From the NCBI RefSeq assembly GCF_045287255.1, contig NZ_CP137142.1, forward strand, positions 1,240,001-1,304,000: DNA of 64,000 nucleotides, read 5' to 3'. This DNA is from Henriciella sp045287255 (GTDB lineage Bacteria; Pseudomonadota; Alphaproteobacteria; Caulobacterales; Hyphomonadaceae). Made by a program: the position numbers and the translations under genes. This document shows, piece by piece, positions 35,494-44,185 of the stretch; the first letter of the stretch is position 1, and each line of letters opens with the position of its first letter. Under the pieces are notes generated by a model, which saw only the letters and a program-made list of their open reading frames with translations, was not told the DNA's origin and made no database searches.

Positions 35494-35972
35494 AGCTGGC
35501 TCCCTGGCTTCAGGCTGGTACGTGGTTTGTTGATCGCAAACGCGCCCTGGGCCGTTGCAATCACCTTGTCGCGGTTTTCGTGATAGGCCCATGCCCGGCA
35601 GAATGCGACGGAGCGAGTCACATGATAGCATTCGGCTTCGGCAAGAATATCTCGGCCGCTCTCCGCCGGTCGCATATAATCAATGCGCAAGTCCAGCGTT
35701 GCGACAAAGCGAAACTCCTTCAAGGCCGCCCCGCATGAGGCCCCACACAAGTTGTCCAGCAAGGTCGTAATCACGCCGCCATGAATGACTCGTGTTTCCG
35801 GGTCGCCAATCAGCTTCTCATCGAAGGGTTGAATGCCCCAGACATGGCCTTTCTCGATGCGCGTGACTTCAAAGCCAAGCTCATTCGCCCACGGGGTCAT
35901 TTTCATCATGCTGCTCATGTTCTGGCGCATGAATTCCAGACGGTCGTCCAGGTTATTGATCGGGTCACTCAT
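35490..35972 (-). CDS. PaaI-family hotdog thioesterase
   Basis: A 160-residue single-hotdog protein with IHGGVITTLLDNLCGASCG (HGG motif and an Asp in the catalytic helix position), and TLDLRIDYMRPA. It is a divergent paralogue of the next gene, with which it overlaps by four bases; the two may form a heteromer or act on different acyl-CoAs. I used the ATG at 35972 rather than the TTG at 35978. Confidence 0.88.
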   Translation of the reverse strand: MSDPINNLDDRLEFMRQNMSSMMKMTPWANELGFEVTRIEKGHVWGIQPFDEKLIGDPETRVIHGGVITTLLDNLCGASCGAALKEFRFVATLDLRIDYMRPAESGRDILAEAECYHVTRSVAFCRAWAYHENRDKVIATAQGAFAINKPRTSLKPGSQL

Positions 35973-36060
35973 TACCAACTCACAAATTGACGTTTGCGTA
36001 AGCGGCTATACCATCCTTGAAAGACTATAAAATAGATAACAACGTCACGGGAGGACGAGT

Positions 36061-37401
36061 ATGGCATTCGACGGCGGTCGAGTTGGCAAGGCCTGTATTA
36101 TTGGGGCTGGCTGCAGCGGTTTTACAATGGCGAAACGGCTGAAGGATTATGGTGTGCCATATGACTGCTTTGAAATGTCAGACAATCTGGGTGGGAATTG
36201 GTACTACAAAAATCCCAATGGCATGTCATCCTGCTATCAAAGCCTGCATATCGACACATCAAAGTGGCGATTGGCGTTTGAGGATTTCCCGGTTCCCAAA
36301 GATTGGCCTGACTTTCCCCACCACAGCCAGCTACTGCAATACTTCCATGACTATGTAGACCATTTCGGTCTGCGCGAGACGATCACGTTCAATACAGCGG
36401 TGACGAAGGCCGCGCGTCGCGACGATGGTGACTGGGATATCACGACTTCAGATGGGCAGACACGCACCTATCAATGGCTATTCGTCGGCAATGGGCATCA
36501 CTGGGACCCTCGTACGCCTGATGACTATCCAGGGCAGGATACGTTCAAAGGCTATCAGATCCATTCCCATCATTATGAGGACCCATTCGAGGCTTATGAT
36601 TTTCGGGGCAAGCGCGTTCTGGTCGTTGGGGCGGGAAACTCCGCCATGGATATTTCCTCAGAGCTCTCACAACGCCCGATTGCCAAGAAGCTGACCATCT
36701 CCATGCGGCGCGGCGTTTGGGTTTTGCCAAAATATCTGAATGGCGAGCCTGCGGACAAAGCGGTTTTGCCAAGCTGGATGCCAGCGAGCCTTGGACGCAA
36801 ACTCGCGCGTAAGATGATCAAGAAGCAACTCGGTAATCCAGAGGATTATGGCCTGCCCAAGCCGGATCATGAGCCGCTTGACGCACACCCGTCTGTTTCC
36901 GGGGAGTTCCTCACACGTGTGGGCTGCGGTGACATTCATGCCAAAGGCGCGATTGATCGGTTTGACCAGGGCGGTGTGATCTTTGCTGATGGCAGCCGGG
37001 AGGATCTCGATGCCATTGTTTGGGCAACTGGCTATAAGGTCAGCTTTCCATTCTTTGATGATCCTGCGCTTACGCCTGATGAGAACCGCTTCCCACTGTT
37101 CAAACGTATGGTGAAGCCGGGATATGAGAACCTGTTCTTCCTTGCTTTGGCGCAACCCTTACCAACGCTGGTGAACTTTGCGGAACAGCAATCGAAGCTC
37201 GCTGCCGCTGCAATTGTCGGAGATTATGCCTTCCCGGATCATGCAGAAATGGACCGGATCACCAAGGCTGATGAGAAAACCCATATGGGGCATTTCTATC
37301 AGGCGGCGCGTCACACGATGCAAGTTGATTTCAATACTTATGTGAAAGATTTGATGAAAGAGATTGAACGCGGAAAGAAACGCGTGAAGATGGCCGCGTA
37401 G
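36061..37401 (+). CDS. Flavin-containing monooxygenase family protein
   Basis: A 446-residue class B flavoprotein monooxygenase. The FAD site is IIGAGCSGFTMAKRL near residue 13, the NADPH site VVGAGNSAMDIS near 190, and the FMO fingerprint FKGYQIHSHHY (FxGxxxHxxxY) sits between. The fingerprint fits FMOs rather than typical Baeyer-Villiger enzymes, which carry W in place of Y. The substrate is unknown. GGGAGGACG precedes the ATG. It heads a run of six same-strand genes that includes an esterase and a quinone oxidoreductase. Confidence 0.9.
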   Translation: MAFDGGRVGKACIIGAGCSGFTMAKRLKDYGVPYDCFEMSDNLGGNWYYKNPNGMSSCYQSLHIDTSKWRLAFEDFPVPKDWPDFPHHSQLLQYFHDYVDHFGLRETITFNTAVTKAARRDDGDWDITTSDGQTRTYQWLFVGNGHHWDPRTPDDYPGQDTFKGYQIHSHHYEDPFEAYDFRGKRVLVVGAGNSAMDISSELSQRPIAKKLTISMRRGVWVLPKYLNGEPADKAVLPSWMPASLGRKLARKMIKKQLGNPEDYGLPKPDHEPLDAHPSVSGEFLTRVGCGDIHAKGAIDRFDQGGVIFADGSREDLDAIVWATGYKVSFPFFDDPALTPDENRFPLFKRMVKPGYENLFFLALAQPLPTLVNFAEQQSKLAAAAIVGDYAFPDHAEMDRITKADEKTHMGHFYQAARHTMQVDFNTYVKDLMKEIERGKKRVKMAA

Positions 37402-37421
37402 GTTGAACAGGACGTAAGCGT

Positions 37422-38114
37422 ATGCGGTGGAGTATTGCCTGGATTCTGGGCTTGAGCCTTGTGGCCTGCGCGTCTCCACGTCCGGTCGTATACCCAGATA
37501 TTTATACAGAACCGCCAGCATCGGACATTCGTACGACAGGTCTTATGCGTAACGCGCCGCCGCAAGGGCCGTTTCAACCGAACGCCTATCTGTTTGCCTG
37601 TCGGGACGGGTTTTCCAATCAGCCGCCCTTGGGGCCGGATGGCCGTGTTTTGAACTTCAATCCGATTATTGTGGCGTTTGGTGTGGTGATGGCTGCAGCG
37701 CCGGCCAATGATGTCTGCATGTCCTCGGGTTTTGGCATTCGGGGTGGCCGTATGCATAAGGGGATCGATCTGGTCTCGCGCCCGGCAGGGACAATCTACT
37801 CCGCCGCACCGGGTGTCATTCTTGAGGTCAGCCAGCAAACCGGCTTTGGCAATCAAGTCGTTATTGATCACGGGTCTGGCGTCTACACGCGGTATGCGCA
37901 CTTCCAGAGTTTTGCCCCGGCTTTAGCGCCGGGTCAGCGGGTAGGCTTTGGCGAACCGATTGGAACCATGGGGGCAACCGGAAATGCCACAGGTGTGCAT
38001 CTGCATTTCGAAGTCCTGACCGGGAATTATAATACCCCTCGCAAATCATGGGGACTGGAAGCGCATAACCCACTGGACTTCCCGGCCTGGCAAGGGTTGG
38101 ATGGTGGCAGCTAA
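37422..38114 (+). CDS. M23 family metallopeptidase lipoprotein
   Basis: A 230-residue lipoprotein: lipobox LVAC with Cys16, then a LytM/M23 domain at about 100-210. The zinc and catalytic residues are present: His112 and Asp116 in MHKGID, His160 in YAH, and His193/His195 in HLHFEV. An active peptidoglycan endopeptidase is therefore likely, anchored to a membrane by lipid. It starts 20 bases after the monooxygenase and overlaps the untranslated leader of the next lipoprotein gene. Confidence 0.92.
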   Translation: MRWSIAWILGLSLVACASPRPVVYPDIYTEPPASDIRTTGLMRNAPPQGPFQPNAYLFACRDGFSNQPPLGPDGRVLNFNPIIVAFGVVMAAAPANDVCMSSGFGIRGGRMHKGIDLVSRPAGTIYSAAPGVILEVSQQTGFGNQVVIDHGSGVYTRYAHFQSFAPALAPGQRVGFGEPIGTMGATGNATGVHLHFEVLTGNYNTPRKSWGLEAHNPLDFPAWQGLDGGS

Positions 38115-38130
38115 TTACGGGAGGGTAATG

Positions 38131-38751
38131 ATGCGCGGTTTTATCTTTGCTTTCATGTTTGCCTTGGCTGCCTGTCAAGCCGGGACAAGTGACCATGATG
38201 CAAAAGCTGAAGAGCTTGCAAAGCTTGAGCGCTGGGTGAAAGAGGCAAACGAGAAGCAAGCAGCTCTCACCGCTCCAGCGACTGATGCACAGCGAGAAAC
38301 TTTTGGCCCGCTGGCTGATCTTCCGGGGCAGCGCTTTCGCGGTGTACCAACGGATGGTTCAAGCGAGCGACAGGATGACTTTCAGCAGTGGCAATGGGCC
38401 CTTGGGGGCACGGCCATCCTGATCCGACATGCCTTGACGGACGGCTCCTATGGTGGAGATACCTATGTCTACAAGGACTCGGAAAGCGAAAACCTTGTCT
38501 ATGTATACATTACCAATGCAGGGTTTCGCACCGAAGGTGTCATCAGCATAAATGAGGATGGTAGTTTTGCTGCGGAAGAGGATGTTGCGGGCCATCCCAG
38601 CATCAAAAAAGTTCGGTCAACCAGTACATTTGGCGATGATGGTAAGATATACATGACATCAGAGTATCTTGATGGCGGAAATTGGGTAACGGGACATTCC
38701 TTCACATATGAACAAACGATTCAGGACTTGCCTGCTCTGATTGCAAAGTGA
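38131..38751 (+). CDS. Uncharacterised lipoprotein
   Basis: A 206-residue lipoprotein I do not recognise: lipobox LAAC, a charged helical stretch at about 20-45, then a beta-rich domain with QWQWALGGTAILIRHAL and Tyr/Gly-rich strands. I chose the ATG at 38131 (or the ATG just before it at 38128) because GGGAGGGT precedes it and the lipoprotein signal begins there. The frame upstream to 38101 overlaps the M23 gene end. Confidence 0.75.
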   Translation: MRGFIFAFMFALAACQAGTSDHDAKAEELAKLERWVKEANEKQAALTAPATDAQRETFGPLADLPGQRFRGVPTDGSSERQDDFQQWQWALGGTAILIRHALTDGSYGGDTYVYKDSESENLVYVYITNAGFRTEGVISINEDGSFAAEEDVAGHPSIKKVRSTSTFGDDGKIYMTSEYLDGGNWVTGHSFTYEQTIQDLPALIAK

Positions 38752-38793
38752 GCGCTCAAACTGGCTTTTGATGCTGCAGTGCAGTCAGAAAGT

Positions 38794-38806
38794 TGACGTT
38801 TCGTCA
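38794..38806. promoter_or_regulatory. Inverted repeat upstream of the tetR gene
   Basis: TGACG-TTT-CGTCA, 5-base arms, 34 bases before the TetR start. The preceding TTGACG could serve as a -35 element, so a bound repressor would block it. The same 9-mer TTGACGTTT occurs upstream of the monooxygenase gene at 35987-35995. A candidate autoregulatory operator only. Confidence 0.35.
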
Positions 38807-38839
38807 TATTTGGACAGACTGGTTCTTAAGGGAGTTGGT

Positions 38840-39469
38840 ATGTCATCTATTATTAATCCACCCATTCGCGCCGGGAAGCGCGCGCTCACCAAGGCCGCCA
38901 ATCGCCAGGCTATTCTGGATGCTGCGCGCATGGTGTTTGCGCGTATTGGTTATGAGGCGGCAAATATCCGTGACATTATCCGTGAAACCGATCTCGCGAG
39001 TGGAACGTTCTATAACTACTTCAAATCCAAGGAAGAGGTGTTTGAAGCGCTCGCAGATGATTCGGTGAAGCGGTTCCGCCCTCTCTTGGCAAAAGTCCGG
39101 GAAGAAGCCGAAGATCTCGAAACCTATATCCGTACGGCGTATGGGGCGTATTTTGGCTTTCTTGCTGAAGAGAATGGTGCTGCGATTGAAGAAGGTACGC
39201 CGCACATGGCGCTGATCGGTGTTCGGGTCGACACACCGGAGATGCAGACCGTCTCTGATGAAATTCGAACAGACCTGGAATCAGTCCTTCAGAAGACTGG
39301 CCATGGTGCCATCGATACCGACTATTTGACCGCTGCCGCGATTGGGATTGCCCGTGAGATGGGTGACAATATGCTCAAAAGGCGTCCTGTTAACCCGGCG
39401 GCAGCCGCAGAATTCGCTACACAAATCATCATTACGAGTATCGACGCGCTTGCCAAACAGGTTCGCTAA
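38840..39469 (+). CDS. TetR/AcrR-family transcriptional regulator
   Basis: A 209-residue repressor: helix-turn-helix at about 20-65 (AILDAARMVFARIGYEAANIRDI and ASGTFYNYFKSKEEVFEAL), then an all-helical ligand domain. A basic N-terminal arm precedes the DNA-binding part. I chose the ATG at 38840, after AAGGGAG, over an upstream in-frame start at 38741. Downstream are an esterase and a quinone oxidoreductase that it may control. Confidence 0.9.
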   Translation: MSSIINPPIRAGKRALTKAANRQAILDAARMVFARIGYEAANIRDIIRETDLASGTFYNYFKSKEEVFEALADDSVKRFRPLLAKVREEAEDLETYIRTAYGAYFGFLAEENGAAIEEGTPHMALIGVRVDTPEMQTVSDEIRTDLESVLQKTGHGAIDTDYLTAAAIGIAREMGDNMLKRRPVNPAAAAEFATQIIITSIDALAKQVR

Positions 39470-39480
39470 GGCAGATTAGT

Positions 39481-39505
39481 TCCCAAACAGAACAAGAGTT
39501 TGGGA
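39481..39505 (+). promoter_or_regulatory. Hairpin overlapping the esterase ribosome-binding site
   Basis: TCCCAAAC and GTTTGGGA form a perfect 8-base stem with a 9-base loop; the 3' arm contains the start of the GGGAGGA Shine-Dalgarno of the esterase gene. There is no U tract, so it is not a standard terminator. It could limit translation of the esterase or protect the transcript end after tetR. Confidence 0.45.
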
Positions 39506-39514
39506 GGACGGGCG

Positions 39515-40549
39515 ATGAGCCTGCAAGCGACAATTGCGAAACTGATGCTGAAGCTACCCGATAGCTGGAAAGTCAAAATGGCGGGTGGCGAACCGCTCGT
39601 CATCGGTGGGCGAACCCTTGATCCGCATATTCAGCTGATCGCGCATGGCGCGAGCAAACAGCCGCCAATGTCCTCGCTTGAGCCTGAAGTTGCGCAAGCG
39701 GCGGCCAAGGAAGGTCTTGCCATGTTGGCGGCCAAGCCGGAGCCGGGCGTGACGTGGGACGATATCGAAATCCCAACTTCAGACCCGCATCATGTGCCTG
39801 TCCGTGTCTATAAACCGGCGGATCAGAACCCTCAGGCGCCTATGATGGCTTATTGGCATATGGGCGGGGGCGTTATCCTGGATATTGAAGCCTGCCATGC
39901 CTTTTGTTCCATGATTGCAAAAGTTGCAAAATGCCCGGTTGTCTCCGTCGATTATCGCCTCGCGCCACAGCACAAGTTTCCGGCCGGGCTTGAAGACTGC
40001 CTGACCGCCTATGAGTGGGCGTTGAAAAATGCCGAGAAGTATGGCGCCCCGGCTGGCCGTGCGGCGATAGGTGGCGACAGCATGGGCGGGAATTTCAGTG
40101 CAATTATTGCTCAGGAAAGCACGCGGCGTGGTTTGCCAAAACCCGACTTGCAACTGCTCATCTACCCGGCAACAGACTTGGTGACGGAGTTCCCGTCAGC
40201 AGAACTGTATGGCGAGACCTATCCGCTTTCGACCGATACGATGCAGTGGTTCATGAAACAGTACCTGCCTGAAGAGTTCGACCGCGCGAACCTGTTGCTC
40301 TCACCCGCGCAAGAAGCACGGCTGGAAGGCTTGCCACCTGCGATTATCGCAACAGCCGGGTTTGATCCCCTTGTTGATGATGGCGCCGCCTATGCCAAGA
40401 AGCTCGAAGCGGCAGGCGTCGATGTGGTCCATAAATGCTATGATAGCCTCGCGCATGGATTTACCGCCTTCACAGCGGTTGTCCCGGCGGCGCGGGAAGC
40501 CTGCCTAGAGATTGCGGGCATGGTGCGTGATACCTATGCGAAGCTTTAA
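39515..40549 (+). CDS. Alpha/beta hydrolase, hormone-sensitive-lipase (family IV) esterase
   Basis: A 344-residue esterase. YWHMGGGVI corresponds to the HGGG oxyanion loop (Met inserted for the first Gly), VSVDYRLAPQHKFPA to the family DYRLAPE block, GGDSMGGN holds the nucleophile Ser, GFDPLVDDG the Asp and AHGFTAF the His. The enzyme probably hydrolyses short acyl esters. The ATG at 39515 follows GGGAGGA. It overlaps the oxidoreductase gene by one base (TAATG). Confidence 0.92.
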   Translation: MSLQATIAKLMLKLPDSWKVKMAGGEPLVIGGRTLDPHIQLIAHGASKQPPMSSLEPEVAQAAAKEGLAMLAAKPEPGVTWDDIEIPTSDPHHVPVRVYKPADQNPQAPMMAYWHMGGGVILDIEACHAFCSMIAKVAKCPVVSVDYRLAPQHKFPAGLEDCLTAYEWALKNAEKYGAPAGRAAIGGDSMGGNFSAIIAQESTRRGLPKPDLQLLIYPATDLVTEFPSAELYGETYPLSTDTMQWFMKQYLPEEFDRANLLLSPAQEARLEGLPPAIIATAGFDPLVDDGAAYAKKLEAAGVDVVHKCYDSLAHGFTAFTAVVPAAREACLEIAGMVRDTYAKL

Positions 40550-41523
40550 TGCGCGCTCTGGTTTGTCATAGGCTCACAGACGATTTGTCGGGTGTTGAGG
40601 TTCGTGAGGTTGAACGCCCTGAACCGGCTGACAATGAGGTACTCATTCGCGTGCGCGCGACCAGTATCAACTATCCTGACATATTACTGTGTCAGGGAAA
40701 GTATCAGCTAAAGCTCGCGCCGCCTTTCACGCCGGGTATGGATATGGCTGGGGAGGTCATCGCGCTTGGCTCCGCTGTAAAAGACTTCGATATTGGCGAT
40801 GCGGTTTGTGGTGGCGCGAAGTTTGGGAACTTCGCTAAATATGCCGCTATTCCGGCGGATGGTCTCCAGAAGAAGCCGGAGGCGTTCTCCTTTGAAGAGG
40901 CCGCCTCATACAGTGCGGCTTATCTTACGGCTTATGTGGCGCTGGTGCGCCGCGGCAATCTGCAAGCCGGGGAGACTTTGCTGGTACACGGTGCCAGTGG
41001 CGGGGTGGGCATGGCGGCGGTTGATGTCGGCAAAGTCCTTGGCGCAACTGTAATCGCGACTGGGGGCAGTGATGAGAAGCTCGCCAAGGTGAAAGCCTAT
41101 GGTGCGGATCACGTGATCAATACCGCGCATGGTTTTCGGCAAGAAGTGAAGGCTTTGACGGATGGGCGCGGCGCCGACGTTATTTATGATCCGGTGGGCG
41201 GTGACATCTTTGATGAGAGCGTTCGCTGCATCGCCTTTAATGGTCGCCTGTTGGTGATCGGGTTCACCTCCGGCCGTATCGCGCAAGTTTCGACAAATAT
41301 GCCTCTGATCAAAGGTTTCTCAGTCGTCGGCGTCAGGGCAGGGGAGTATGGTCGCCAATTACCCGAGCAAGGCCGCGAGAATATCGAAACAATTTGGAAA
41401 TGGGCACGCGAAGGGCGAACCCGTCCATATGTCCATGCCTCGTTGCCTTTGGAAGACACTGTCAAAGGCTTCCAGATGCTGCTCGATCGTCAGGTTGTGG
41501 GCAAGCTGATCGTCCAGCCCTAG
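40549..41523 (+). CDS. NADPH:quinone oxidoreductase family protein (zinc-free MDR)
   Basis: A 324-residue medium-chain dehydrogenase/reductase without the catalytic and structural zinc Cys clusters. LLVHGASGGVGMAAVDVGKVLGA is the nucleotide-binding motif; NYPDILLCQGKYQ and PPFTPGMDMAGEV are typical of the quinone oxidoreductase branch. The true electron acceptor may be a quinone or an enoyl compound. Its start overlaps the esterase stop by one base. Confidence 0.9.
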   Translation: MRALVCHRLTDDLSGVEVREVERPEPADNEVLIRVRATSINYPDILLCQGKYQLKLAPPFTPGMDMAGEVIALGSAVKDFDIGDAVCGGAKFGNFAKYAAIPADGLQKKPEAFSFEEAASYSAAYLTAYVALVRRGNLQAGETLLVHGASGGVGMAAVDVGKVLGATVIATGGSDEKLAKVKAYGADHVINTAHGFRQEVKALTDGRGADVIYDPVGGDIFDESVRCIAFNGRLLVIGFTSGRIAQVSTNMPLIKGFSVVGVRAGEYGRQLPEQGRENIETIWKWAREGRTRPYVHASLPLEDTVKGFQMLLDRQVVGKLIVQP

Positions 41524-41532
41524 GGCGAGGGC

Positions 41533-42714
41533 CTACTTGCCTTCCGCGTCGCGGATAAGGTCTGCGAAACGTTCAAACAGATAGAAGCTATCCTGCGGTC
41601 CGGGGCTGGCTTCAGGGTGGTGCTGTACCGAAATGATCGGCTTTCCAGCCACGGCCAGTCCGGAATTTGTACCATCAAACAGCGAGCGATGGCTTTCCTC
41701 GACCCCCTCAGGCAGCGTGTCTACATCCACAGTGAAGCCATGGTTCATCGATACAATTTCGACTTTTCCAGTCGCAAGATCTTTCACGGGATGGTTCGCG
41801 CCGTGGTGCCCTTGCGTCATTTTCTTGGTTTTCGCGCCGAGCGACAGGGCCAGCAATTGATGGCCGAGACAGATTCCGAGGATTGGCAGGCCGCTCTCGA
41901 CCAGACCTTTTACGGTCTCGCCAACACGTTTGATCGTCGCGGCCGGGTCGCCCGGACCATTTGAGAGGACAATGCCATCTGGCTGTAGAGCAAGAATGGT
42001 TTCCAACGAAGCATCACCACCCACCACAGTTGCTCTTAATCCAACATTGGAGAGATTGCGTAATATGTTGTGCTTCACCCCGAAATCGATAACGACGACA
42101 TGCGCTTCAGGATTTTCCAGAGCCGTAAAGCCAGTACTCAAGTCCCAAAGTTGTTCGCTATGCTCGAATGTCTCGTCTGTTGAGACATTGGCGGCCAGGT
42201 CAGCCTGCTCAAGCCCTTCCCAGGCTTGTGCCGCTTTAATCAGGGCTTCTGTGTCGATCTTGCCATCTGGTGCGTGGATAATCGCGCACTTCTGCATGCC
42301 ATGCTCGCGAATGAGGCGGGTCAGAGCGCGCGTGTCAACGCTGGAGAGACCCACAATACCCTTACGGGTCAGCCAGGCATCAAAGTGATCTTCTGCGCGC
42401 CAGTTCGAAGGCGGTGTGATCGGTTCACGGAAAATCGTGCCCCGTGCGGAAACGGTGGCTGCCTCTGAGCTTTCCTCATGATCTTCCGGATTTGCGCCAA
42501 CATTCCCAATATGCGGGAAGGTAAACAGGACGATCTGATCAGCATAGGACGGGTCGGTCAGGATTTCCTGATACCCGGTTACCGCTGTGTTGAAACAAAG
42601 CTCACCCACCGTTGTGCCAACATGCCCGCTACCCTTGCCGAGGAAAACGGTTCCATCCGCCAATGCTATGGCCCCTGTCGCTATGGTTGAAAGCGATTGA
42701 TTTTCTTGGCTCAT
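41533..42714 (-). CDS. carA: Carbamoyl-phosphate synthase small (glutaminase) subunit
   Basis: A 393-residue protein with the CarA N-terminal domain (ADGTVFLGKGSG, CFNTAVTGYQEILTDPSYA) and a class I glutamine amidotransferase domain. ILGICLGHQLLA near residue 280 holds the nucleophile Cys, and HPEASPGP the catalytic His-Glu. It supplies ammonia to CarB for carbamoyl phosphate, the entry to pyrimidines and arginine. carB is not in the window. It is divergent from yqeY, a recurrent alphaproteobacterial pairing. Confidence 0.96.
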   Translation of the reverse strand: MSQENQSLSTIATGAIALADGTVFLGKGSGHVGTTVGELCFNTAVTGYQEILTDPSYADQIVLFTFPHIGNVGANPEDHEESSEAATVSARGTIFREPITPPSNWRAEDHFDAWLTRKGIVGLSSVDTRALTRLIREHGMQKCAIIHAPDGKIDTEALIKAAQAWEGLEQADLAANVSTDETFEHSEQLWDLSTGFTALENPEAHVVVIDFGVKHNILRNLSNVGLRATVVGGDASLETILALQPDGIVLSNGPGDPAATIKRVGETVKGLVESGLPILGICLGHQLLALSLGAKTKKMTQGHHGANHPVKDLATGKVEIVSMNHGFTVDVDTLPEGVEESHRSLFDGTNSGLAVAGKPIISVQHHPEASPGPQDSFYLFERFADLIRDAEGK

Positions 42715-42839
42715 GGCATTATCTCCGCTTTTCTGTTGTCAAACGATTAGCCATATTAAGCATTTCGCAGGCAAACGGGTGGCAGATAGAGGGTGTTGTC
42801 CCGCGCCGTCAAGCGCATGGATCATCTAAAGAGGCGAAT

Positions 42840-43328
42840 ATGGGTCATTTAGACCAAACCATCCACAATTCACTCAAAGGCCGCGTCTGCGCAGCGCTGA
42901 GTGCTGCTGAGAGTGTCGATGCCGATAGTGTACGCTCGCAAACCCTGCGGCTTGTGAAATGTGCCATGAACGACCGTGACATGCAGGCGCGTGAAGGTGG
43001 CGATTGTGCCGGATGTGCAGATGAAGACATTATCGCTCTTTTGACCACTATGGTGGCGCAAAGGGAGGTCTCTTCAGCCGATTATGACGCCCAAGGTCGG
43101 ATCACGGACGCAGAGCGTGAGCGTGAGGAAATCGAGATTCTCTCAGAGTTTCTGCCACAACCACTTGCTGGTGATGCTTTGAAGATTGCTGTGCATGATG
43201 TCGTGCAGTCCCTCGGTGCGAGTAAGCTTACCGATGTTGGAAAATGTATGACGGCGCTGCGAGCGCGTTATCCTGGCCAAATTGAGTGTAGTGAGGCCGG
43301 CAAGGCTGTTCGCACGGCCCTGTCTTAG
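42840..43328 (+). CDS. yqeY: GatB/YqeY domain protein
   Basis: A 162-residue protein of the YqeY family, related to the tail domain of GatB that contacts tRNA. DADSVRSQTLRLVKCAMNDRD, EREEIEILSEFLPQPL and GKCMTALRARYPGQ match the family. I chose the ATG at 42840, after GAGGCGA; the frame continues upstream into carA but that part reads as shadow. Its TAG interlocks with the TAA of the convergent aldose epimerase gene. Confidence 0.9.
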   Translation: MGHLDQTIHNSLKGRVCAALSAAESVDADSVRSQTLRLVKCAMNDRDMQAREGGDCAGCADEDIIALLTTMVAQREVSSADYDAQGRITDAEREREEIEILSEFLPQPLAGDALKIAVHDVVQSLGASKLTDVGKCMTALRARYPGQIECSEAGKAVRTALS

Positions 43329-44185
43329 GACGCCATCTCAACATCTATTCTGATTGTCCCGGTGAGGGTCTGGTTGGGTTCCAGAACCTGAAGGCCTGTT
43401 TCTTGTGAAGAGAGGCTCATGTTCAGGGCGTTCGGGGCGTGCGTGATTGGCTCAACGCAGAATGATGGTTCATCCGCCGGTGTGAAAACCGTCAGCTTTG
43501 AAAAAACAGGATCGCTTCGTATGATCAGGCGATGGTCTGGCCATTCCATTTCTACAGGGTTAGCGCTGACGTCAAAGGCGGTATCGAGAGCAAGGTCTGC
43601 AACAGTGCGTGTATGCCTCAGGTCTGTCTGAGGATCGATTGCGGCGGCCTCTGGTGCCATATGGCGACCTGTCCAGGAGCGCAGGACAGGAGCGGTTAAA
43701 CTTGCCCCAGACTTTGGAAAATAAGGATGCCAGCCAAAGCCTGCGGGCATGGGGCTTTGGGATTTATTGGTAAGGCTCAAGGTTAGGCTGAGCCTGGTAT
43801 TCGTGAGCTTGAATTGCTGTCTGGCCACATAGGACCAAGGCCATAAGGCGCCATCATGCTTATGCATCAGAGTGGCTTCGGCATCGCTTGCGTGCTCAAC
43901 CTCCCAAGCCGACTGCCAGCCAAGTCCATGGATGGCATGGGGTTCAGGCGGCATATTTGCGGGCAGGGCTATTGATTGGCCTTGAAAGACAAACTGCCCT
44001 TGATCGATGCGACCAACAAAAGGCACCATGGGGAACGCTGCGAAATCGCGCGCATCCCAGTGGTTCGGAGAAGGCATTTCTGCGGCCCTCAGGAGGTGAG
44101 TGCCTCCCTTGCTAAAGCTTGTAACGCAGCCTCCGTGGCTCGGCGCGAGGCAAAGTTCCAGATCGCCATGGCTAAGCGTAATCAT
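43325..44185 (-). CDS. Aldose 1-epimerase family protein
   Basis: A 286-residue GalM-like beta-sandwich protein. HAIHGLGW and GFGWHPYF carry the two substrate-facing His residues, and FCVEPITH the catalytic Glu position. It may mutarotate a sugar; whether galactose or a hexose phosphate cannot be told. Its start overlaps the rsmA stop by four bases, so it is the last gene of the lptD-surA-pdxA-rsmA group on this strand. Confidence 0.88.
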   Translation of the reverse strand: MITLSHGDLELCLAPSHGGCVTSFSKGGTHLLRAAEMPSPNHWDARDFAAFPMVPFVGRIDQGQFVFQGQSIALPANMPPEPHAIHGLGWQSAWEVEHASDAEATLMHKHDGALWPWSYVARQQFKLTNTRLSLTLSLTNKSQSPMPAGFGWHPYFPKSGASLTAPVLRSWTGRHMAPEAAAIDPQTDLRHTRTVADLALDTAFDVSANPVEMEWPDHRLIIRSDPVFSKLTVFTPADEPSFCVEPITHAPNALNMSLSSQETGLQVLEPNQTLTGTIRIDVEMAS

